Source: Deltaproteobacteria bacterium
Lineage (GTDB): Bacteria; Desulfobacterota; Deferrimicrobia; Deferrimicrobiales; Deferrimicrobiaceae
Length of the DNA stretch: 17,743 nucleotides
NCBI GenBank assembly: GCA_003105225.1
Contig: PQAK01000211.1
Coordinates: 3,928 to 21,670, forward strand
Direction of reading: 5' to 3'
In this document: positions 1 through 6,309 of the stretch, one piece after another
Layout of the letters: the number at the start of each line of letters is the position of its first letter
Position numbering within the stretch: the stretch's first letter is position 1
Notes under the pieces: generated by a model
The model's database searches: none
What the model was told of the DNA's origin: nothing
What the model saw: the letters and a program-made list of their open reading frames with translations, nothing else
Position numbers and translations under genes: made by a program

Positions 1-363
1 GACTACAACTGGTGCATCGGCTGCCGGTACTGCATGGCCGCCTGCCCCTACGGCGCCCGCCACTTCAACTGGAAGAAGCCCGGGCTGCCCGCGGCCGAGA
101 TGAACCCCGACACGCACTACCTGGGGAACCGCCCGCGGCCGGTGGGCGTGGTGGAGAAGTGCACCTTCTGCATCCAGCGCGTCCGGGAGACCCCGGGGCG
201 CTACCCGGCGTGCGTCGAGGTGTGCCCGGTGGGGGCGCGGAAGTTCGGCAACCTGCTCGATCCCGAGAGCGAGATCCGCTACATCATCGAGAACAAGCGG
301 GTGTTCATCCTCAAGGAAGACCTGAACACCCAGCCGAAGTTCTACTACTTCTACGCGACGTAA
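1..363 (+). CDS. Periplasmic 4Fe-4S ferredoxin subunit of a DsrO/HybA-like respiratory complex (3' part only)
   Basis: The reading frame is open from the first base, so the 5' end lies outside the window; 120 residues are visible. They carry two complete cysteine sets: CIGCRYCMAACPYGAR near the start, then CTFCIQRVRETPGRYPACVEVCP. These are the last two cluster sites of the four-cluster ferredoxins (DsrO, HybA, NrfC, PsrB type) that pass electrons between an NrfD-family membrane subunit and a periplasmic partner. The C-terminal segment (NTQPKFYYFYAT) closely resembles the end of the second ferredoxin in this window at 7065-7814. The next gene, 15 nt downstream, is an NrfD-family membrane protein, which supports the pairing. 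The missing N-terminus should carry a Tat signal and two more clusters. Whether this belongs to a full DsrMKJOP set or to another quinone-linked complex cannot be decided without the upstream genes. Confidence 0.9.
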   Translation, partial: DYNWCIGCRYCMAACPYGARHFNWKKPGLPAAEMNPDTHYLGNRPRPVGVVEKCTFCIQRVRETPGRYPACVEVCPVGARKFGNLLDPESEIRYIIENKRVFILKEDLNTQPKFYYFYAT

Positions 364-378
364 CCGCCGGGGGGGGCG

Positions 379-1671
379 ATGAGAAAAATCTGGGAATTCT
401 TCAAGGGGACGCTCGTCCTTGTGGTCAAGGGGAGCACTGCCTATTACGCCTGGATCATCTGCCTCCTGGGCCTGATGACCGTCGGCGGGATCGCCTACGT
501 CTACCAGCTCCACAACGGGCTGATCGTCACCGCGATGCGGGACCAGGTGTCCTGGGGGTTCTACATCTCCAACTTCACGTTCCTGGTCGGCGTCGCGGCG
601 GCCGCCGTCCTGCTGGTCATCCCGGCGTACGTGTACCACTGGAAGCCGATCAAGGAGATCGCGGTCCTGGGCGAGATGCTGGCGGTTTCCGCCATGGTGA
701 TGTGCCTCCTGTTCGTCACGGTCGACATCGGGCGGCCCGACCGGTTCTGGCACCTGATCCCGAAGATCGGGATCCTGAACTTCCCGCAGTCGCTCCTGGC
801 CTGGGACGTGGTGGTGCTGAACACCTACCTGGTCCTGAACCTCGTGGTCTCCGTCTACATCCTGTACAACCTGTACCACCAGCGGGAGCCGAACAAGTCG
901 TTCACCACGCCGCTGCTCCTGTTCTCCATCCCCGCGGCCGTCTCCATCCACACGGTGACGGCTTTCCTATACAACGGGTTGGGGGCCCGCCCCTTCTGGA
1001 ACGCTTCGATCCTGGCCCCCCGGTTCCTGGCGTCGGCGTTCTGCTCCGGGCCCGCCTTCATGATCATGCTCTTCCAGGTGATCCGGAAGTACACCAAGAC
1101 CGAGATCAAGGATGAAGCGATCTTCAAGGTGGCGGAGCTCATCGCCTACTCGATGTTCCTCAACCTGTTCCTCCTGGGCGCCGAGGTGTTCAAGGAATAT
1201 TACTCGAACACGGTCCACCTCGCCCCGATGCAGTACCTCTTCCAGGGGCTGCACGGGCACGCCGGCCTGGTACCGTACATCTGGACCGCGATGTTCTTCA
1301 ACGTGACCGCGTTCCTGCTGTTTCTCATCCCGCAGACGCGGGAAAACTACGTGACGCTGAACATCGGCTGCGTCCTCATCTTCATCGGCGTCTACATCGA
1401 GAAGGGGATGGGGCTGGTGATCCCGGGGCTTGCCCCCGACGTGCTGGGGGAGATCTACGACTATTCCCCCACGGGGATCGAGCTCCTGCTGACGCTGGGG
1501 ATCTGGGCCACCGGGCTCTTCGTGTACACGATGCTCCTGCGGGTGGCGATCCCGATCCTGAACGGCGACTTTCACGTCGGGAAGGACGGGATGACGCCCG
1601 TCATCGCCGACCAGAGGTTCATCGTCCGGCGGCAAGGGAGGGTTTCCGGGAGCCCCGAAGCGGCGTCGTAA
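379..1671 (+). CDS. NrfD-family integral membrane subunit, DsrP-like (quinone-interacting)
   Basis: A 430-residue, very hydrophobic protein with roughly ten predicted membrane segments, the first at about residues 26-46. The N-terminal third (GSTAYYAWIICLLG, then a VSWGFYISNFTFLVGVAAAA stretch and VDIGRPDRFWHL) matches the pattern I know from DsrP of the DsrMKJOP complex and related HybB/NrfD anchors. Such proteins exchange electrons between menaquinone and the attached periplasmic ferredoxin. It begins at ATG 379 behind a G-rich ribosome binding site, 15 nt after the ferredoxin gene, and is followed by a terminator, so it is the last gene of its operon. The hydrophilic C-terminal tail (about 40 residues) is presumably cytoplasmic or periplasmic and carries no recognised motif. 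Family membership is secure. The specific DsrP label is less so, because dsrMKJ are not in view. Confidence 0.88.
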   Translation: MRKIWEFFKGTLVLVVKGSTAYYAWIICLLGLMTVGGIAYVYQLHNGLIVTAMRDQVSWGFYISNFTFLVGVAAAAVLLVIPAYVYHWKPIKEIAVLGEMLAVSAMVMCLLFVTVDIGRPDRFWHLIPKIGILNFPQSLLAWDVVVLNTYLVLNLVVSVYILYNLYHQREPNKSFTTPLLLFSIPAAVSIHTVTAFLYNGLGARPFWNASILAPRFLASAFCSGPAFMIMLFQVIRKYTKTEIKDEAIFKVAELIAYSMFLNLFLLGAEVFKEYYSNTVHLAPMQYLFQGLHGHAGLVPYIWTAMFFNVTAFLLFLIPQTRENYVTLNIGCVLIFIGVYIEKGMGLVIPGLAPDVLGEIYDYSPTGIELLLTLGIWATGLFVYTMLLRVAIPILNGDFHVGKDGMTPVIADQRFIVRRQGRVSGSPEAAS

Positions 1672-1698
1672 TCCCGGGTTCCTCCCGGCATTCTCCTA

Positions 1699-1728
1699 CC
1701 GGGGAAGAGTTTTCCCCGCGCTTTTTTT
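1699..1728 (+). terminator. Rho-independent terminator after the first respiratory module
   Basis: A 7-bp perfect stem CGGGGAA / TTCCCCG (1700-1706 with 1712-1718) and a 5-nt loop are followed by CGC and seven T residues (1722-1728). It lies 28 nt after the stop codon of the NrfD gene and separates that operon from the next. Confidence 0.85.
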
Positions 1729-1789
1729 CCCTGCCAGACACCCGTCCTTCGGTGTGCTTCTTCTTTTTTTATTCTTATTTAACAATATG

Positions 1790-1802
1790 TTACATGATGT
1801 AA
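1790..1802. promoter_or_regulatory. Perfect 13-bp palindrome, candidate operator
   Basis: TTACATGATGTAA is a 6-bp inverted repeat (TTACAT / ATGTAA) around a central G, set in AT-rich DNA about 135 nt before the ATP-grasp start. It resembles the binding site of a small dimeric helix-turn-helix regulator. No second copy was noticed elsewhere in the window and the regulator is unknown. Confidence 0.45.
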
Positions 1803-1859
1803 AGGCGGAATGCCGAAGCCCCGGCACGATCGTCTCCATGCGCCGGCGGGGAAGAATTT

Positions 1860-1875
1860 TTTCTCCAAGGAGAAA
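1860..1875 (+). repeat. Short inverted repeat containing an AAGGAGA motif
   Basis: TTTCTCC and GGAGAAA form a perfect 7-bp inverted repeat around AA. The right arm contains a Shine-Dalgarno-like AAGGAGA (1867-1873), but no ATG, GTG or TTG follows at a usable distance, so it does not serve an obvious gene. It may be part of the structured 5' leader of the ATP-grasp mRNA. Confidence 0.35.
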
Positions 1876-1916
1876 CTATCGGCAGGAATCCCTATCAAAT
1901 GTATAAAAAAATAAAA

Positions 1917-1932
1917 TGGGAAAAGATTCCCA
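1917..1932 (+). promoter_or_regulatory. Small hairpin immediately before the ATP-grasp start codon
   Basis: TGGGAA and TTCCCA pair across a 4-nt loop (AAGA), ending 3 nt before ATG 1936. There is no strong Shine-Dalgarno sequence at normal spacing, and the only purine run (GGGAAAAGA) lies inside this hairpin. The fold could therefore limit initiation. This is inference from sequence only. Confidence 0.35.
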
Positions 1933-1935
1933 AAT

Positions 1936-2877
1936 ATGAATTCACCGTCCCCAATATCAAGTTTCAGTTGCTTCCTCCCGCAGGAAGACGATCCGAAAGG
2001 ATTCCCGGCGCCGGAAGAACCCTCGCCGGTCCATGGGAAGCCGCTGCACATCGGGATCCTGGTCGAGGGAAGATACCTGCTGCAGGCCCAGCCCCTCGGG
2101 GTAGCGGCGGAATTGAAAGCCAGGGGACATCGAGTGACGGTGGTTGTTCCCGAGTCGCATGCGTACGGCACGGGGGACAAGGGCCGGTTCCAGGGGATGG
2201 ACCTTGTCATCAGCCGGGGGCGGAGCGAAGGACTGCTTTGCCTCCTGCACCTGGCCGAAGTCCAGGGCGTCGCGACGACCAACCGGCGCGCCGCGATCGG
2301 CTCGGTCCACAACAAGGCGGAGGTCGCCATCACCCTTTCTGCCGCGGGAGTTCCGACCCCTCCCGCTTATGTCGGGCCGGTCCGGGAGCTTGCCCGGAGC
2401 ATCCCGGCGGAAGCGTACCCGATTGTCCTCAAGGCGGTCTCCGGGGACGACCGCTATCCATTGCGCATCGTCCGTTCGGCCCCGGAACTGGCGCGGATTT
2501 CGTGGCCGGAACCCGCCGCGCTGGCACAACGTTTCCAGCCGGGGAACGGATACGACCTGAAGTTGTACGTCATCGGCCGGGACGTGTGGGCCTTGCGGAA
2601 ACGTTCCCGCCTGGATGCTTCACCGGCGCCGGAAAGCGAATCGACTTCCCTTGAGTGCAAGGCGTTTCATGTTTTTCCGGCCTCCGCGATGGAGGCGCTT
2701 GCCTTGAAATGCGGGGAATTGTTCGGGCTGGACTATTACAGCGTGGACTGCAGAGAGACGACCGACGGCCCCGTGGTGATCGATGTCAATGATTTTCCGA
2801 ACTATTCCGGGGTGGCTGGAGCCGACGAACGGCTGGCGGACCATGCTCTCCGGTGCGCGTGCCGCAGGAAGAAGTAA
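1936..2877 (+). CDS. ATP-grasp ligase, RimK-like family
   Basis: A 313-residue soluble protein. After about 33 residues of low-complexity, proline-rich lead it has a Rossmann-like pre-ATP-grasp part (LHIGILVEGRYLL, about 37-50). The ATP-grasp fold follows: a nucleotide-binding lysine in PIVLKAVSG (K166), then the RFQPGNGYDLKLYVIGRDVW block (199-218). The C-terminal metal site is YYSVDCRE (D271) followed by VIDVNDFPNYSGV (D283, N285). This layout fits RimK-type carboxylate-amine ligases, which join an amino acid or peptide to a carboxylate using ATP; no substrate can be read from the sequence. ATG 1936 is the first start in frame, but the homologous part begins near residue 35, so the true N-terminus is uncertain. 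The gene is followed after 12 nt by a DUF6502 gene and is probably co-transcribed with it. Confidence 0.85.
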   Translation: MNSPSPISSFSCFLPQEDDPKGFPAPEEPSPVHGKPLHIGILVEGRYLLQAQPLGVAAELKARGHRVTVVVPESHAYGTGDKGRFQGMDLVISRGRSEGLLCLLHLAEVQGVATTNRRAAIGSVHNKAEVAITLSAAGVPTPPAYVGPVRELARSIPAEAYPIVLKAVSGDDRYPLRIVRSAPELARISWPEPAALAQRFQPGNGYDLKLYVIGRDVWALRKRSRLDASPAPESESTSLECKAFHVFPASAMEALALKCGELFGLDYYSVDCRETTDGPVVIDVNDFPNYSGVAGADERLADHALRCACRRKK

Positions 2878-2889
2878 GGCAGGGGCGAC

Positions 2890-3717
2890 ATGAAGACTCA
2901 GGTCACACAGGCCCTGTCGGCCGCCATCATCAGCCTCCTTCGCCCCCTGGTGAAGATATTGCTGCGCAACGGCATCCCATACGGCGCCTTCGCAGATATC
3001 GCCAAGCGGGTTTACGTCGAGACAGCCACAAAGGAGTTTGCAATTACCGGCAGGAAACAGTCGAATTCCCGTGTATCCATCGTCACCGGCTTGAGCCGGA
3101 AAGAAGTGCTGCGCGTGAAACGGCTGCCTCCCCCCGACGACCTCGGGGCGGTGGAGCGGTACAACCGCGCCGCCAGGGTATTGGGCGGATGGATTCGCGA
3201 CCGGCGGTTTGCCGACCCCTACGGGGATCCCGCCGTCCTCCGGCTGGAGGGGAAGGGAGCCACGTTCGCCGAACTGGTGAAGACGTACAGCGGCGACGAG
3301 CCCGCGCGGGCGGTCCTGGACGAACTGCTCCGTGTCGGGGCAGCCGAACGGCTGGCAGACGGGCGGGTGCGGCTCGTGGAGCGGGCATACATCCCCAAGG
3401 GGGGGGAAGTCGACAAGATCGGCATCCTGGGCGTGGACGTGGCGGACCTGGTATCCACCATCGACAACAACATCGTCAGGAGGGACCCTCCCTTTTTCCA
3501 GAGGAAGGTCTGCTACGACAACCTCCCCGTCGAGGCGATTCCCGAATTGAGGATGCAGGCGAACGGCAGGGCGCAGAGGCTCCTGGAAGCGCTGGACCTT
3601 TGGATGAGCGGGCACGACCGCGACACCAATCCGCAGGCATCCGGAACGGGACGAGTAAGGGCGGGCGTCGGTATCTACTATTTCGAGGGCGAGCCATCCG
3701 AGGAGAAGGAATCATGA
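2890..3717 (+). CDS. DUF6502 family protein, possible helix-turn-helix regulator
   Basis: A 275-residue soluble protein with no signal peptide. The N-terminus (ALSAAIISLLRPLVKILL, then NGIPYGAFADIAKRVYVE) and the following RVSIVTGLSRKEVLRVKRL segment match my recollection of DUF6502. In that family the first 80 residues read like a winged-helix or helix-turn-helix domain. The middle is charged and mostly helical, and the C-terminus (about 205-275) has no motif I recognise. It starts at ATG 2890 behind an AGGGG sequence, 12 nt after the ATP-grasp gene. It ends in an ATGA overlap (3714-3717) with the first DUF5666 lipoprotein, so translation is probably coupled. I recall DUF6502 genes standing next to DUF5666 genes in other proteobacteria, which fits. 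A DNA-binding role is inference. Confidence 0.8.
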   Translation: MKTQVTQALSAAIISLLRPLVKILLRNGIPYGAFADIAKRVYVETATKEFAITGRKQSNSRVSIVTGLSRKEVLRVKRLPPPDDLGAVERYNRAARVLGGWIRDRRFADPYGDPAVLRLEGKGATFAELVKTYSGDEPARAVLDELLRVGAAERLADGRVRLVERAYIPKGGEVDKIGILGVDVADLVSTIDNNIVRRDPPFFQRKVCYDNLPVEAIPELRMQANGRAQRLLEALDLWMSGHDRDTNPQASGTGRVRAGVGIYYFEGEPSEEKES

Positions 3718-4703
3718 ACCGAGCGAGCAGGACGATCCGGCGCTTCGCCGCCGCCTTGTTGTTTTCCGTTCCCTTGCTGTCCCTTTCGGCCTGCGGGGGT
3801 GCGGCGGTCGGTCTCATTGCCGGAGGAGGCATCGGGGGGACGGGCTTCAGCACCGGGGCCATCATCGCTTTCGGAAGCGTGATCGTCAACGGCGTGGAGT
3901 TCCAGACGACCGACAACACCATCCGGAAACGGCTGGACGACAGTCCGGACAATATCCAGGGACGGGACAACGAGGTGTTCCAGAAGGGAATGGTCATCCG
4001 GGTACATTACTCGACGGGCGACAACACCGCGCTGCAGATCGATTTCCAGGACGATCTCGAGGGGCCGGTGTCGGGCATCGACGATGCGGCCGGGACCTTC
4101 ACCGTCCTCGGCCAGCGGGTGGCCTTCGACAACGCGACGAACTTCCTCTTCGAGCAGGGCGCGACGCTCGTCGATAACACGATCGTCGAGGTCAGCGGCC
4201 TCTACGACGCCGACGGTCTCCTTCACGCCACGTACATCAAGGTGGAACCGGCGGGCAAGACGACCTTCGAGATCAAGGGGTTCGTCAGCGGCCTGGACAC
4301 GTCGCTCCAGACGTTCCGTCTCGGGCCGATCCCGGGAAGCGCGACGGTGACCGTCAGTTACTCCGCGGCGCAGCTCAAGGATCTGCCTTCCGGCCTGGCG
4401 AACGGCCTGTACGTGGAGGTGAAGACGCAGAATGCGTCAGGGACGCTGGTCGCGGATTCCATCGAGGGCAGGACCAGCGCGGCGAACGACGCCCCGTCCG
4501 AAGGGGAGGCCTCGGTCGAGGGGTTCGTCGCCGACCTGACCGGCAACGCGGGCGCCGGATTCGACTTCACGCTGAACGGGATCCATGTGCATGCCGCCCC
4601 GGGGACGGACGGGATCGGCGTGGTCGCCCCGAACGTCCGCGTGGAGGCGGAGGGGACCGTGTCGAACGGGATCCTGAACGCGGAAAAGATCGAGCCCAGG
4701 TGA
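3714..4703 (+). CDS. DUF5666 repeat lipoprotein (first of a tandem pair)
   Basis: A 329-residue predicted lipoprotein with a basic N-terminus, a hydrophobic core and the lipobox LSAC with Cys27 as the acylated residue. ATG 3714 overlaps the DUF6502 stop and has GGAGAAGGA upstream, so it was chosen over more distant upstream starts in the same frame, which would fall inside the neighbouring gene. The mature part is made of about four beta-rich modules of 60-80 residues. They show DUF5666-type phrases: AFGSVIVNGVEFQT, LEGPVSGID, IVEVSGLYDADGLLHATYIK, FEIKGFVSGLD, VRVEAEGTVSNGILNAEKI. The modules read like small barrel (OB-like) folds. No enzymatic residues are evident. It probably sits on the periplasmic face of the outer membrane; function unknown. 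The second copy lies at 4933-5967. Confidence 0.88.
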   Translation: MNRASRTIRRFAAALLFSVPLLSLSACGGAAVGLIAGGGIGGTGFSTGAIIAFGSVIVNGVEFQTTDNTIRKRLDDSPDNIQGRDNEVFQKGMVIRVHYSTGDNTALQIDFQDDLEGPVSGIDDAAGTFTVLGQRVAFDNATNFLFEQGATLVDNTIVEVSGLYDADGLLHATYIKVEPAGKTTFEIKGFVSGLDTSLQTFRLGPIPGSATVTVSYSAAQLKDLPSGLANGLYVEVKTQNASGTLVADSIEGRTSAANDAPSEGEASVEGFVADLTGNAGAGFDFTLNGIHVHAAPGTDGIGVVAPNVRVEAEGTVSNGILNAEKIEPR

Positions 4704-4932
4704 CGAAAGCGTGGCGTCGTGCGGGCAAGCGAAAGACGAAGACCCGATAAGCAACAGGGGGAAATAGAACGGGAGGAATTCTGCTCCACGGGGTGCAGGA
4801 AGAGGGTGGCCCGGAAACCATTCAAAGGAAGGGGGAAGGGCCAAGGAACCGCAGGAAGGATCGAATTCGGGCATTCGGGTGCTTCTTGGAATCAGGCGAA
4901 GGGATGACGAGACGAAAAAGGGGGAAACGCAA
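4704..4932. other. Purine-rich spacer between the two DUF5666 genes
   Basis: These 229 nt carry no supported gene, terminator or clear promoter. The plus strand is strikingly purine-rich, with many AGG/GGA and GAAG runs, ending in AAAAAGGGGGAAACGCAA just before ATG 4933. A 62-codon open frame starting at GTG 4719 has no recognisable composition or ribosome binding site and was not accepted. The lack of a terminator suggests read-through from the first lipoprotein gene into the second. Confidence 0.6.
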
Positions 4933-5967
4933 ATGAAAGGGATGCGCACATATATCCGAAAGGTCTCGCTCACGATGATGTCGATCGGACTGTCCGCCGC
5001 GCTCGCCGCGTGCGGGGGCGGAGGAGGCGGCAGCACCGCAGCCGGGGGCGGGACCTCGGCCGGCACGACCGGCTTCACACGCGGGGCGATCACCGGGTTC
5101 GGCAGCGTGCATGTAGGCGACAAGATCTTTTCCACGTCCGGGGCGACGGTCAAGAAACGGCTTGACGACGGGCCGGACCACATCCCGGGCGCCGATGACA
5201 GCGTGTTCCGCGTCGGCATGGTCGTCGAGGTGTTCCACAAGTCGGGCGACAACAACGCCGTGGAGATCCGGTTCAAGGACGACCTCGAAGGGCCGGTCTC
5301 CAATCTCGCGGCCGGTCCTCCGGTGACGTTCGACGTGCTCGGCGTGCACGTCGTCACCGACGGGAACACGAATTTCGATGACAGCCTCGACGACCACCCG
5401 TCGACGGGGATCACGCTGGCGACGCTCGCCAATGGCAACGTCGTCGAAGTGAGCGGACTCTTCGACGGAAACGGCGTCCTCCACGCCACTTTCATCGAGG
5501 CGAAGAAGGCGGCGGCGGACGCGAACGACAAGTTCGAGATCAAGGGGACCATCGCCGCTCTGGCCGGCACGGCCCCGAACCAGACCTTCACGGTCAACGG
5601 CGCAAGCTTCGCCACCGATAACAACACGCGGCTTCACGACCTGCCGGCAGGCGGCCTGGCCAACGGCATGTTCGTGGAGGTCAAGACCTCGTCAACGACG
5701 GCCCCGTTCCTTGCTACCGACGTCGAGGGGACCTTCGAGGATCCCGAGATCGAAGCGGAGGATGCCGATGAGGTATCGATCGAAGGCTACGTCGCCGGTC
5801 TTTCCGGCTCGGATCCCAACTGGTCGTTCACCCTGGCCGGGGTGACCGTAACCACCAGTGCGGCGACCACCGGGCATGCACTTGTCGCCCCGAACGCCCA
5901 CATCGAGGCGGAAGGACCCATGGTCGGCGGAGTGATGCAGGCAAGGAAGATCGGACTGCGGCCGTAG
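4933..5967 (+). CDS. DUF5666 repeat lipoprotein (second of a tandem pair)
   Basis: A 344-residue predicted lipoprotein with lipobox LAAC, lipidated Cys27 and then a glycine/serine-rich linker. ATG 4933 has AGGGGGA about 7 nt upstream; a GTG at 4879 is in frame but would add 18 charged residues before the signal peptide. The mature part is clearly paralogous to the preceding gene. The blocks AFGSVIVNG, KRLDDSPDNIQG, STGDNTALQIDFQDDLEGPV there correspond to GFGSVHVGD, KRLDDGPDHIPG, KSGDNNAVEIRFKDDLEGPV here. Later modules also align (VVEVSGLFDGNGVLHATFIE, FEIKGTIAALAG, VSIEGYVAGLSG, AHIEAEGPMVGGVMQARKI). This indicates a local duplication followed by divergence. A strong terminator follows. The role is unknown; an envelope-exposed structural or binding protein is the most cautious reading. 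Confidence 0.88.
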   Translation: MKGMRTYIRKVSLTMMSIGLSAALAACGGGGGGSTAAGGGTSAGTTGFTRGAITGFGSVHVGDKIFSTSGATVKKRLDDGPDHIPGADDSVFRVGMVVEVFHKSGDNNAVEIRFKDDLEGPVSNLAAGPPVTFDVLGVHVVTDGNTNFDDSLDDHPSTGITLATLANGNVVEVSGLFDGNGVLHATFIEAKKAAADANDKFEIKGTIAALAGTAPNQTFTVNGASFATDNNTRLHDLPAGGLANGMFVEVKTSSTTAPFLATDVEGTFEDPEIEAEDADEVSIEGYVAGLSGSDPNWSFTLAGVTVTTSAATTGHALVAPNAHIEAEGPMVGGVMQARKIGLRP

Positions 5968-5990
5968 CACGACGCACCGGGGGAACCCCG

Positions 5991-6023
5991 AAAAAGGGGC
6001 CGGAGGGATCCGGCCCCTTTTTT
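5991..6023 (+). terminator. Strong rho-independent terminator after the DUF5666 pair
   Basis: A perfect 14-bp stem (AAAAAGGGGCCGGA with its complement) around a GGGA loop runs into six T residues (6018-6023). The A-run on the 5' side means it can also terminate transcription from the other strand. It closes the ATP-grasp to DUF5666 unit. Confidence 0.93.
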
Positions 6024-6095
6024 GTCTTCACCCCCGGACGATTCCTCCTGATTATCGATACTGAATCCTTTTTGTCCGGGACCCGCTTATTTTCA

Positions 6096-6124
6096 TTGAC
6101 GCTTTCCAGGTTTCTGGATATCAT
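6096..6124 (+). promoter_or_regulatory. Sigma70-type promoter for the octaheme cytochrome operon
   Basis: TTGACG (6096-6101) and TATCAT (6119-6124) are separated by exactly 17 nt. It is the best-matching promoter in the window. Transcription would start near 6131 and leave a leader of about 180 nt. An inverted repeat CCAG-N4-CTGG (6106-6117) lies between the boxes and TCCAA-N4-TTGGA (6125-6138) lies over the start point; either could bind a regulator. Confidence 0.6.
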
Positions 6125-6142
6125 TCCAACGTTTTGGACCAT

Positions 6143-6206
6143 GGGCCGGCGGTTCCGACGCCGGTCCCGGCATTGCCCACGAATACCGCGGGGGGCGGGT
6201 GGGCAA
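6143..6206 (+). promoter_or_regulatory. Two tandem hairpins in the cytochrome operon leader
   Basis: The first hairpin pairs GGG plus CCGGCG (6143-6151) with CGCCGG, a bulged T, then CCC (6159-6168). The second pairs TTGCCCAC (6173-6180) with GTGGGCAA (6199-6206), with an inner CCGC/GCGG stem and a G-rich loop. Neither is followed by a T-run, so simple termination is unlikely. They may stabilise the mRNA or form a regulatory leader. Mimicry of any known riboswitch was not seen. Confidence 0.4.
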
Positions 6207-6309
6207 GGGATCGCGAAGAGCCGTAGCTGCCCGACGGAATCCCACGACGCATCCGAATCCCATCACCTCCTGCCATTCCGTTCATCGCCGCAAGGAGGAA
6301 GACTGCGCA

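Larger units (their letters stand above)
1672..1935. other. AT-rich intergenic region upstream of the ATP-grasp gene
   Basis: This 264-nt stretch holds the terminator at 1699-1728 and then an AT-rich part (about 1755-1803 and 1855-1935) that contrasts sharply with the GC-rich genes around it. It contains the palindrome at 1790-1802 and the hairpins at 1860-1875 and 1917-1932, listed separately. I could not assign a convincing -35/-10 pair. The AT-rich T-tract around 1761-1785 is a plausible place for a promoter or regulator binding. No coding potential is supported here. Confidence 0.7.
5968..6309. other. Intergenic region with promoter and structured leader of the octaheme cytochrome operon
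   Basis: This 342-nt gap holds the terminator at 5991-6023, a promoter at 6096-6124, an inverted repeat near the predicted start of transcription, two tandem hairpins (6143-6206) and a clear ribosome binding site AAGGAGG (6292-6298). The reading frame of the cytochrome is open upstream to 6199, but the strong ribosome binding site and membrane anchor place the start at 6310. I recognised no known riboswitch class. Confidence 0.7.

Noticed and set aside
1829..1845. GGCACG sequence as a sigma54 (-24/-12) promoter before the ATP-grasp gene
   Set aside because: The -12 TTGC element is missing at the required spacing (GG is not followed by GC ten bases later).
1899..2654. Long open frame overlapping the ATP-grasp gene in another frame
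   Set aside because: Beyond the AT-rich first 30 codons the product is rich in Gly, Arg and Pro with no domain, as expected for a shadow of a GC-rich gene. The 1936 frame carries the ATP-grasp motifs.
4719..4907. 62-codon open frame between the DUF5666 genes
   Set aside because: It starts at a GTG without a ribosome binding site, its product is a basic low-complexity string explained by purine-rich DNA, and it has no recognisable family.
6143..6309. Known riboswitch (c-di-GMP, cobalamin, TPP) in the cytochrome leader
   Set aside because: Hairpins exist, but I could not find the conserved core sequences of these classes.
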